From Bog-756 sp050014755 (lineage in GTDB: Bacteria; Actinomycetota; Acidimicrobiia; Acidimicrobiales; RAAP-2), in contig JBEKCS010000012.1 of the NCBI GenBank assembly GCA_050014755.1, positions 1 through 64,000 of the forward strand: 64,000 nucleotides of DNA, written 5' to 3'. The first letter of the stretch is position 1, and each line of letters starts with the position of its first letter. The notes below the pieces were generated by a model. The model searched no databases. It saw only the letters and a list, made by a program, of their open reading frames with translations, and was not told the origin of the DNA. The translations under genes were made by a program, and so were the position numbers. Of this stretch, positions 8,644 through 15,886 are shown piece after piece.

Positions 8644-8913
8644 CTACTCGGCCTCGATGCCGGCACCCTTCAGCATCCTGCGGAGGTCGACGACGGTCTG
8701 GATGTCGACGTCGGCACCCCGGGGAGTGGTGAACGTCTCCGTCTCGGACCCGAGGGTCACCCGGAACCGACCCTCGTGGGTCTCCTCGACCTCGGCCACC
8801 GCCTGCAGCAGCGACAGCACGTCGTGCCACTGGATGTTGTGGCTGGTCGGATGGGCGAAGAGCCGTTCGAGCGTCTTGCGGTGATGGGCGTCCAACTTGA
8901 TGCCGTCAGTCAA
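8644..8913 (-). CDS. small HicA-like conserved actinobacterial protein
   Basis: An 89-residue protein with the segment HPTSHNIQWHDVLSLLQAV followed by a beta-rich stretch and a C-terminal VVDLRRMLKGAGI. This is the helix-sheet pattern of the HicA/YcfA dsRNA-binding-like fold found in many actinobacteria as a stand-alone gene; no HicB antitoxin partner is adjacent, so a toxin role is doubtful. The TTG at 8913 is chosen because GGAGG lies exactly 6 nt upstream at 8920-8924; the longer in-frame ATG lacks a ribosome-binding site. It faces the enoyl-CoA hydratase gene tail to tail. Confidence 0.65.
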   Translation of the reverse strand: MTDGIKLDAHHRKTLERLFAHPTSHNIQWHDVLSLLQAVAEVEETHEGRFRVTLGSETETFTTPRGADVDIQTVVDLRRMLKGAGIEAE

Positions 8914-8997
8914 CGAGGGCCTCCAGGGTGATGGCAGTGTGCCGGTGCCCATCGTAGGGGACGGCGGGAGGGGTGCCGGCGGTCGGGGTTGGCTCCC

Positions 8998-10086
8998 CTA
9001 CCGGATCACCACGACCGACCGGAGAACCTCGCCGCGCTCCATGCGGTGGAAGGCCTCCTCCACGTCGTCCAGCCCGATGGTCTCGCTGACGAAGCGGTCG
9101 AGGTCGAGTCGACCCTGCAGGTACAGATCGACCAGGACCGGGAAGTCGCGGCTCGGCAGGCAGTCCCCGTACCACGACGGCTTCAGCCGGCCCCCACGTC
9201 CGAAGAAGTCGATCATGGGCAGGTCGATCCTCATGTCCGGGGTCGGCACACCCACCTGCACGAGGGTGCCGGCCAGGTCCCTCGAGTAGAAGGCCTGCTC
9301 CAGCACCGACGGATTCCCCACCGCCTCGATGCAGACGTCGGCACCGTTGCCCCCGGTGAGGGCGCGGACCGCGGCGACGACATCCTCGCGGGATGCGTCG
9401 ACCACGGCGGTGGCGCCGAACTCGCGGGCCAGCTCGAGCTTGCGGGGATCGAGGTCGACCGCGACGATCGTCGACGCGCCGGCCAGCCGGGCGCCGGCGA
9501 CGGCTGCGCAGCCCACCCCACCGCACCCGAACACGGCGACCGAGTCACCGGGGCCCACCTCACCGGTGAGCAGGGCCGAACCGAGGCCGGCCATCACACC
9601 GCAGCCGAGGAGACCGACAGCCTCGGGCCGGGCCGAGGCGTCCACCTTGGTGCACTGGCCGGCCGCCACCAGGGTCAGCTCCGCGAAGGCCCCGATGCCG
9701 AGAGCGGGGGACAGCGGTGTCCCGTCCGTCAGCGTCATCCGCTGGGTGGCGTTGTGGGTGGCGAAGCAGTACTGGGGGCGGCCCCTCCGGCACGAGCGAC
9801 AGTCGCCGCACACGGCCCGCCAGTTGAGGACCACGAAGTCGCCGGGCGCCACCGCGGTCACGTCGGGCCCGACGGTCTCGACGACGCCCGCCGCTTCGTG
9901 ACCGAGCAGGAACGGGAAGCCGTCGTCGATTCCTCCCTCCCGGTAGTGGAGGTCCGTGTGGCACACGCCGCATGCCTGGACCCGTACCACGGCCTCGCCG
10001 GGGCCCGGGTCGGGGACCAGGATGGTCACCACCGACACGGGTGCTCCCTCGGCCATCGCCACCACGCCACGGACGGGGGATGCCAT
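8998..10086 (-). CDS. mscR: S-(hydroxymethyl)mycothiol dehydrogenase
   Basis: A 362-residue zinc-dependent medium-chain dehydrogenase that oxidises the mycothiol adduct of formaldehyde (and can act on S-nitrosomycothiol). It has GVCHTDLHYREGG with Cys42, GHEAAG with His63, the structural zinc cluster CGDCRSCRRGRPQYC (Cys93, 96, 99, 107), the FGCGGVG nucleotide-binding loop and the family-specific SSWYGDCLP-like stretch (KPSWYGDCLPSRDF). These match the mycothiol-linked subgroup rather than plain alcohol dehydrogenases. The ATG has AGGAGC 6-7 nt upstream. A divergent TetR gene lies 174 bp away and may control it. Its presence implies mycothiol synthesis, an actinobacterial trait. Confidence 0.9.
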   Translation of the reverse strand: MASPVRGVVAMAEGAPVSVVTILVPDPGPGEAVVRVQACGVCHTDLHYREGGIDDGFPFLLGHEAAGVVETVGPDVTAVAPGDFVVLNWRAVCGDCRSCRRGRPQYCFATHNATQRMTLTDGTPLSPALGIGAFAELTLVAAGQCTKVDASARPEAVGLLGCGVMAGLGSALLTGEVGPGDSVAVFGCGGVGCAAVAGARLAGASTIVAVDLDPRKLELAREFGATAVVDASREDVVAAVRALTGGNGADVCIEAVGNPSVLEQAFYSRDLAGTLVQVGVPTPDMRIDLPMIDFFGRGGRLKPSWYGDCLPSRDFPVLVDLYLQGRLDLDRFVSETIGLDDVEEAFHRMERGEVLRSVVVIR

Positions 10087-10260
10087 GTCCTGCTCCTGTC
10101 TGTCGTCCCGTCGAACCGGGCACAGTGTGGCACGTCGGACCCGCGTTCGACCTGGCCCGGTCGTTCACCTCCCTGGTAGCGTGACCGACCTGGTCGACGG
10201 CGGGTCGACCGTCGGATGGGATTCGCTCCGGTCCGACCAGCGAGCGGGAGAGCGGATTTC

Positions 10261-10929
10261 GTGGCAGATGACGCGAGGGACGTGGTTTCGGTGGTGCCCA
10301 CCGGCGAATCCCGCCGGGAGGAGCTGCTGCGGTCGGCCCTCGAGGTGATCGCCGAGCGGGGGATCACCGACACCCGGATCGCCGATGTGGCCGACCGGGC
10401 GGGGACGAGCCCGGCGCTGGTCATCTACTACTTCCGCACCAAGGACAACCTGCTGACCGAGGCCATCCGACTGGCGGAGGACCTCTGGTACGAGCTCGGT
10501 GCCGGCCGCATGGACGCCGCCGTCGGGGCCGCCGGCCGGCTCCAGGAGATCCTGACAACGATCTTCGTGCCTCCCGGTGACGGCGGGTTGCCTTCCCTGT
10601 GGGCGCTGTGGGTCGACCTGTGGGCCCGCTCGCTCCGACATCCCGAGGTGGCCAGGGTGCGCGAGGAGTTTGACGGCCGGTGGCGGCGTGCGATCGCCGA
10701 TGTCGTGGTCGACGGCCAACGGTCGGGCGGCTTCGGCCCGACCGATCCGACCGAGTTCGCCATCGCGCTGTGGGCCCTGCTCGACGGGTTGGCCGTGCAG
10801 ATCGCGCTGGGTGACCCGGCGATCGACTGCCCCCTCGCGCTGCGGATCTCCATGGGCTTTGCCGCGCGTTCCCTCGGCTTCGAGTGGGATCCGGACGGAG
10901 CGGGTGCCGTGCCGGTCGCCGATGGTTGA
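10261..10929 (+). CDS. TetR/AcrR family transcriptional regulator (BetI-like)
   Basis: A 222-residue regulator. The N-terminal helix-turn-helix covers about residues 18-65 (RREELLRSALEVIAERG, then DTRIADVADRAGTSPALVIYYF), and the C-terminal ligand domain resembles the BetI-type TetR_C group. GTG 10261 has GGGAGAG upstream; an in-frame ATG at 10216 has no ribosome-binding site and would add a non-conserved head. It is divergent from mscR, which makes formaldehyde/mycothiol metabolism a candidate target, but regulation of that gene is inferred only from position. Confidence 0.85.
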   Translation: MADDARDVVSVVPTGESRREELLRSALEVIAERGITDTRIADVADRAGTSPALVIYYFRTKDNLLTEAIRLAEDLWYELGAGRMDAAVGAAGRLQEILTTIFVPPGDGGLPSLWALWVDLWARSLRHPEVARVREEFDGRWRRAIADVVVDGQRSGGFGPTDPTEFAIALWALLDGLAVQIALGDPAIDCPLALRISMGFAARSLGFEWDPDGAGAVPVADG

Positions 10930-11006
10930 CCCGGTGTCTGCCGCACCGCCGGGACCGGTCAGGCCGCGGTGGCCAGGATCTCGGCGGCCGGCGGCCGGCG
11001 GGCGGA

Positions 11007-11603
11007 TCAGGTACGGCGGCGATGGAGCGAGACGGCGTAGTCGGCGTCGGGGGTGAACGGGTCCCGGCCCCAGGTCGACCACCGCTCCTCGAGCACCAGT
11101 CCCGCATCCCGGCAGTGGTCGTCGTACTGCTCGAGTAGGTAGCCCCGACCCAGCTGGAACCCGACCAGGAGCCGGCCGAAGACGGCGAGATGCCGTGCGC
11201 ACCCGGCCACCAGTCCGCCCTGTGATCCGGCCGGGGTGAACAGGGGGACGTTTCCGGCCATCACCACCAGGTCGAAGGTGCGGCCCAGATCGGCGTCGAC
11301 CACGTCGAGGACCGCGAACTCGATATCGGGGGCGAGGGCTCGGGCAGTCCGGATCATGGACGCGTCCCGGTCGATGCCGACCACGTCGATCCCCCGCCGA
11401 TGGAGCTCGGCGGCCACCCGTCCGGTTCCGCACCCGGCGTCGAGTACCGATGACGGCCCGAGCCGGGCCACGAGGTCCGCCTCGCCGTGCACGTCGGTTC
11501 CGGAGGCGGCCAGCCGATCGAATCGACGTTGGTAGGCGTCTCCGTCCCAGGCCGTCTCCCCCGTGGGCTCACCGTGCGGAGGGACGGGTCCCTCCGCGGT
11601 CAT
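11007..11603 (-). CDS. class I SAM-dependent methyltransferase
   Basis: A 198-residue Rossmann-fold methyltransferase. Motif I is VLDAGCGTGRVAAEL (residues 53-67), motif II ends at VVGIDRDASM with the ribose-binding acidic residue, and DLVVMAGNVPLF gives the post-motif strand. Small-molecule or protein substrate cannot be told. The ATG overlaps the stop of the upstream DNA methyltransferase by 4 bases (ATGA), so the two are translated as a coupled pair. The long frame that continues upstream in this register is antisense shadow of the DNA methyltransferase. Confidence 0.8.
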   Translation of the reverse strand: MTAEGPVPPHGEPTGETAWDGDAYQRRFDRLAASGTDVHGEADLVARLGPSSVLDAGCGTGRVAAELHRRGIDVVGIDRDASMIRTARALAPDIEFAVLDVVDADLGRTFDLVVMAGNVPLFTPAGSQGGLVAGCARHLAVFGRLLVGFQLGRGYLLEQYDDHCRDAGLVLEERWSTWGRDPFTPDADYAVSLHRRRT

Positions 11604-13090
11604 CGGTCGGAACCGGAACCGTAGGCGGCGAGGCGCACCATCGACGCCTGGTCGAGCAGCTCGCAGGCGTCGCGTACCGGCCCGCCTTCCGCTGCGGTCA
11701 CGATCTGCAGGGCTCGGCCACCGGCGCTGCGGACCGGAGGAAGGCAGGTGGTGAGGAGTATCAGGGGGCCGAGATCGGTGCGCCCCGGATCGGCCATCCG
11801 GGCACCGTGCAGTACGGAGGCGACCCCGAGTGCCCGCCACAGCACGTCGGACCGCTCGAGGCCCGGTCGGGTCGCCGAGTAGGCCCCCGAGAGGAGGAAC
11901 AGCCACACCCCGCCCCGGGCGTCCCGGGCCCGGAAGTCGACGGCCGCCCCCAGGTCGGTGAACCCCGTCCCCTGCTCGATGTCGGTGAAGCCGGCCGCCT
12001 GGAGTGCCTGTTCGGCGATGTCCCGGGCCCTGCGGCCGAGGGCGACCGCCCGGTCCTGGGTGAGGCCGTCGGCCACCGCCGACCGCCCCGGCGCCACGGT
12101 GACCTTCCGATGGCTGTCGCGGACCGCAGCCCGCTCCGCCGCGATGCGACGCTCGGCCAGGCTGACGTAGTCCGGGTCGGTGTCGAAGCCGACGTAGTGC
12201 CGCTCGGTGCGTAGGGCGGCCACCGCCGTCGACCCCGATCCCATGAACGGGTCGAGAACCAGATCGCCCCGGTAGGTGTAGAGCTCGATCAGCCGGCGGG
12301 GGAGCTCGACCGGGAAGGGTGCCGGGTGGCCGACGCGGGTAGCCGACTCCGACGGCAGGTCCCAGATATCGGTGGTGGCGTCCACGAACTCGTCCATGGT
12401 CATGGTGCCTTCGCAGGGAAGTCCGGCCCGCGCCCGCTCCTCGGCGGTGACGGCCCGGTCGAATCGGCCCTTCGAGGCGACGACGATCCGCTCGGACACG
12501 TCGCGCAGCACCGGGTTGCCCGGGCGTTGATAGGTACCCCAGGCGCACGATCCCCCGGCGGCGCGGCTCTTCTGCCACACGATCTCCCCCCGAAGCAGGA
12601 AGCCGAGGTCCTCCAGGATGTCGATGACGTCCCTGGCCAGCGACCGGTACGGCTTGCGTCCGAGGTTGGCGACGTTGACGGCGATGCGGCCTCCGGGCTC
12701 GAGCTTGGCGAAGCACTGGGCGAACACGTCGTGCACCATGGTGAGGTAGTCGGCGAAGTCGGCCGGCACGTGGCCGACGCCCATGGCCTGCTCGTACTCC
12801 TTGCCGGCGAAATAGGGCGGTGAGGTCACGACCAGGGCCACCGAGTCGTCGGCCACGACACCGTTGGCGTCCATGTCCCGTGCGTCCCCGACCCACAGGG
12901 TGTCGAGCGCGGTCGGCAGGGCTACGGTGGCGTCGCCGGAGAGGAGGGGCGGGGTGAAGCGGGCGTAGAAGGGGGACGCGTCGTGGCCTTCGCGCCGGCC
13001 TACGCCGAAGGTGGACGTCGCGGTCGCCCGGCGGCGCGGAATCGGTGCCACCGGTGCGTCGGCGGGGACGGCGGCGGGGCGGGCTCCCAT
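11600..13090 (-). CDS. site-specific DNA methyltransferase with uncharacterised C-terminal domain
   Basis: A 496-residue beta-class amino-methyltransferase. The catalytic motif IV TSPPY (residues 89-93) precedes the SAM-binding motif I DPFMGSGSTAVAAL (280-293). The TSPPY form fits N4-cytosine or N6-adenine methylation. Residues about 335-496 form a further alpha/beta domain that the minimal enzyme does not need, with VDFRARDARGGVWLFLLSG and RSDVLWRALGVASVL as its most regular parts. No separate restriction gene is adjacent; the downstream partner is a class I methyltransferase. A TAACCT -10 ends 7 nt before the ATG, so the transcript is probably leaderless, which supports this start. Confidence 0.85.
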   Translation of the reverse strand: MGARPAAVPADAPVAPIPRRRATATSTFGVGRREGHDASPFYARFTPPLLSGDATVALPTALDTLWVGDARDMDANGVVADDSVALVVTSPPYFAGKEYEQAMGVGHVPADFADYLTMVHDVFAQCFAKLEPGGRIAVNVANLGRKPYRSLARDVIDILEDLGFLLRGEIVWQKSRAAGGSCAWGTYQRPGNPVLRDVSERIVVASKGRFDRAVTAEERARAGLPCEGTMTMDEFVDATTDIWDLPSESATRVGHPAPFPVELPRRLIELYTYRGDLVLDPFMGSGSTAVAALRTERHYVGFDTDPDYVSLAERRIAAERAAVRDSHRKVTVAPGRSAVADGLTQDRAVALGRRARDIAEQALQAAGFTDIEQGTGFTDLGAAVDFRARDARGGVWLFLLSGAYSATRPGLERSDVLWRALGVASVLHGARMADPGRTDLGPLILLTTCLPPVRSAGGRALQIVTAAEGGPVRDACELLDQASMVRLAAYGSGSDR

Positions 13091-13097
13091 CGCCCGG

Positions 13098-13103
13098 AGG
13101 TTA
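13098..13103 (-). promoter_or_regulatory. leaderless -10 for the DNA methyltransferase
   Basis: TAACCT on the reverse strand, 7 nt before ATG 13090. Confidence 0.45.
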
Positions 13104-13139
13104 CCTGGGTGCCCCCGGGGTCACAGGGATGACGGGTGG

Positions 13140-14450
13140 TCAGCTGGAGGACAGGTGGGCGCTGATCGATTCACCGACGGCCACGCAGGATGACAGCGAC
13201 CCGCAGTCGATGCCGGCGAGGGGCAGGCCGACCTTGACCACGGCCGCCTTGTCCCACCGGTGTGCCGCGGCCCCGCTCGAGCCGGTCAGCACGATCAGAC
13301 CGGCCTGGGGGACGGAGGCCACCGTGCTCCCGACGGCCACACACGGGCCGGTTCGGCACGACACCGAGAGCAGGTCGGCACCGGTGGCGGTCACCGGGTC
13401 CGACGACCAGGTGAGCCCCCCGTCCGACGTGGTGATCACCACCGCCTGTCCGGCGCGACTGGCGCCGATGACGGTCGAGGTCGTCCCCACCGCGGTGCAG
13501 TCGACTCCCGAACCCGGGAGTGTGGACGACGTGGTCGGCGCAGCGGCGACCGGGGATGACGTGGTCCGCGAACCCGGGACGGTCGACGGCGTCGTCGTCG
13601 CCGGCGAGGCCTGACCACCGGTCGAGGTGCACGACACGTCCTGGAGGGCGCCGAGTCCCGGCGGGATCGGTTGCAGCGTCCACGTCGCCCCGCCGTCGGA
13701 GGTGGTGGCGACCACACCGGTCAGGTGACCGACGGTGGCGGGACCCACCCCGGTGGCCCAGCAGAGCGTGGCCTCGGTGCAGGAGATCCCGGTTCCGGCC
13801 GACACGGTAGGCGGCAGGGCACCGCCGGCCACCCACGGGGCCGCGGGACCGGACCGGGACAGCGAGGTCACCCGCCCGGCGACGTCGGCCAGGGCGATGC
13901 AGCTGTCACCGCTGCCGCACTCGATGGCAGTGACGTCGGTGGTGCCGGTGGGAACGGGCTGGAGCGTCCACGTCGCCCCGGAATCGTCGGTGGTGACGAC
14001 GGCCCCCGGCCCGGTGCCACTCGATCCGACCTGTCCCACGACGGTGCAGGCCCGGGTGCCGGTGCAGGCGATGCCGGCCAGGAAGCCGACGATCGCAGGG
14101 AAGGGTCGGACCCTCCACTTCGCCCCGCCGTCCACGGTGGTCACCACCGTGGCTGACGACGGGGCGTTTCCGAGTCCCTGCATGGATCCGACGGCCCAAC
14201 ACGTGGTCGTGGTGGGGCAGGTGACCGACCGGAGTTCCTGGACCGTCGGCGGGAGGGTGACCGAGGTGAAGGTGCCGAGCCAGGGGACCGCTGTCTGCGA
14301 CGGGGTCGGTGTGGTCCCTCCCGTCTGGGAGGCCGACGCGGGGCCGCACCCGGCGGTCGCCACGAGGACGACGACGGCGACCGATACGACGAGGCGCCGA
14401 CCGGTCACCGGATGGCCGCTGCAGAGGCTCGGACACCAGGCATTGCTCAT
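13140..14450 (-). CDS. secreted beta-propeller lipoprotein (BNR/Ycf48-like repeats)
   Basis: A 436-residue lipoprotein. A hydrophobic signal segment (about residues 20-33) ends in the lipobox ATAGC, so Cys35 would be lipidated. The mature part has at least six repeats pairing two nearby cysteines (for example CTGTRACTVVG, CGSGDSCIALAD, CTEATLCWATG) with blocks like VVTTSDGGATWTLQP, the BNR/sialidase-type blade. This predicts an extracellular propeller, each blade pinned by a disulfide. A Thr/Ser/Pro-rich insertion lies near residues 320-350. The ATG has GGAG upstream; the frame is open further back but without signal logic. The role is unknown. Confidence 0.75.
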   Translation of the reverse strand: MSNAWCPSLCSGHPVTGRRLVVSVAVVVLVATAGCGPASASQTGGTTPTPSQTAVPWLGTFTSVTLPPTVQELRSVTCPTTTTCWAVGSMQGLGNAPSSATVVTTVDGGAKWRVRPFPAIVGFLAGIACTGTRACTVVGQVGSSGTGPGAVVTTDDSGATWTLQPVPTGTTDVTAIECGSGDSCIALADVAGRVTSLSRSGPAAPWVAGGALPPTVSAGTGISCTEATLCWATGVGPATVGHLTGVVATTSDGGATWTLQPIPPGLGALQDVSCTSTGGQASPATTTPSTVPGSRTTSSPVAAAPTTSSTLPGSGVDCTAVGTTSTVIGASRAGQAVVITTSDGGLTWSSDPVTATGADLLSVSCRTGPCVAVGSTVASVPQAGLIVLTGSSGAAAHRWDKAAVVKVGLPLAGIDCGSLSSCVAVGESISAHLSSS

Positions 14451-14640
14451 TCCTCTCCGCACGGTTCCGTGGTCGCGCGGCCGCCGCCCGATGCGGACCG
14501 AACGTTGCAGATACTGCCACGGCGGGCCGGTGTGGCTGGCGATGACGCTTCCGTCGCGCTGGTGCCGGTTACCGTGAGATGGTGGTCGGCGTGCTCCCTC
14601 CCTCCCGTCTCCCGGCGGATCCTCCGTCGTGGGAGGTGTG

Positions 14641-15813
14641 ATGAACGTCGTCGACGTGATCCTCATCGTCGCAGCCCTCGCGGCGGCGTATCAGGGCTCC
14701 CGGGTGGGAGCTGTGGTGCAGGTGTGCGCCATTCTCGGCTTCCTCGGCGGGCTCTACGTGGGCGCACTGCTCGCTTCGGTCACCGTACGGTGGGCCCACG
14801 CTCCGACCGCACGGACGGCGGTGGCACTGACCACCATGGTGGGGATGGGGTTCGCCCTGGGCATGATCGGCCGCGTACTGGGTGGGCTGCTCGTGGTACG
14901 GGTCCGGCCAGGCCTGGTCAGCTCGGTCGATGCCGTGCTCGGCACCCTGGTCGCCGTGGTCGCCGCCCTGGTCACCTTCTGGCTCCTGGCCAGCACCCTG
15001 GTCAACAGTTCGTCGGCCCCGCTCGACTCGGCCATCCTCCAGTCGAGGATCATCCGCTCGCTCGACGATGTCCTCCCCGCGCCTCCCTCGGTCTTCTCCC
15101 AGGCACAGGGCTTCCTCACGTCCGAGGGCTTCCCGCCGGTGTTCGCGACGCTGGCCCCTGCGTCGGCCCTGCCGGTGTCCCTCCCGTCGAACAGCGTGCT
15201 CCGCGGGGCCGTTGCCACGGCCGGTCCCTCCACCGTGAAGATCGAAGGCTACGGGTGTGGGGTCATCCAGGAGGGCTCGGGCTTCGTCGCCGCGCCCGGA
15301 CTGGTGGTGACCAACGCCCACGTGGTGGCCGGCATCGGCCAGCCCCTGGTGCAGGTGGGCACCAGCATTAGGAGCGCCGAGGTGGTCCTGTTCGACCCCA
15401 CGTTCGACCTGGCCGTCCTGCGGGTGTCGGGCCTGACCGCCCCCGCGCTCACCCTCGACCCCGGGACCGTCGGCCGGGGTGCACAGGCCGCCGTCCTCGG
15501 CTATCCCGAGGGCGGCTCGTTCACCGTCGACGCCGCCGGGGTGATGGCGCTCTTCGAGGCCCAGGGACGCGACATCTACGGGCAGGGACTGAACTTGCGC
15601 AACATCTACGAGATCGACGCGCTCGTCCGTCCGGGCAACTCCGGCGGCCCGCTGGTGCTGCCCGACGGGCAGGTCGCCGGGGTGGTCTTCTCGCGTTCCA
15701 CCACCGATCAGAACATCGGCTACGCGCTCGCATCGCCTGCCGTGCTGACCCGCGTGGATGAGGCCGCCACGGCGACCCACGCGGTGGGCACCGGCCCCTG
15801 CACCTCGGACTGA
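14641..15813 (+). CDS. marP: MarP-family membrane serine protease (CvpA domain plus trypsin-like domain)
   Basis: A 390-residue protein: four membrane helices of a CvpA-like domain (about residues 4-20, 26-46, 60-86, 95-120), then an extracytoplasmic chymotrypsin-fold protease. The triad is His227 (TNAHVV), Asp256 (FDLAVL) and Ser334 (RPGNSGGP). Cys206 and the near-terminal Cys387 correspond to the redox-controlled disulfide of mycobacterial MarP, which is needed for acid and oxidative stress resistance. ATG 14641 has GGGAGG 5 nt upstream; the frame opens 12 bases earlier but at a weaker start. It stands alone, divergent from the lipoprotein gene. Confidence 0.9.
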   Translation: MNVVDVILIVAALAAAYQGSRVGAVVQVCAILGFLGGLYVGALLASVTVRWAHAPTARTAVALTTMVGMGFALGMIGRVLGGLLVVRVRPGLVSSVDAVLGTLVAVVAALVTFWLLASTLVNSSSAPLDSAILQSRIIRSLDDVLPAPPSVFSQAQGFLTSEGFPPVFATLAPASALPVSLPSNSVLRGAVATAGPSTVKIEGYGCGVIQEGSGFVAAPGLVVTNAHVVAGIGQPLVQVGTSIRSAEVVLFDPTFDLAVLRVSGLTAPALTLDPGTVGRGAQAAVLGYPEGGSFTVDAAGVMALFEAQGRDIYGQGLNLRNIYEIDALVRPGNSGGPLVLPDGQVAGVVFSRSTTDQNIGYALASPAVLTRVDEAATATHAVGTGPCTSD

Positions 15814-15874
15814 CCCCGGATCCCCCCGGTCCCACCGGGTGCGACCGGTCCCGGACCTGGACGGGTCGCTCGGG

Positions 15875-15880
15875 TAGACA
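15875..15880 (+). promoter_or_regulatory. possible leaderless -10 for the GH15 gene
   Basis: TAGACA, 6 nt before ATG 15887; the last base departs from the usual T. Confidence 0.3.
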
Positions 15881-15886
15881 TGGTAG

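Noticed and set aside
8644..8913. HicA toxin of a toxin-antitoxin system
   Set aside because: The fold resembles HicA, but no HicB-type antitoxin frame is adjacent and the gene looks like a common stand-alone actinobacterial protein.
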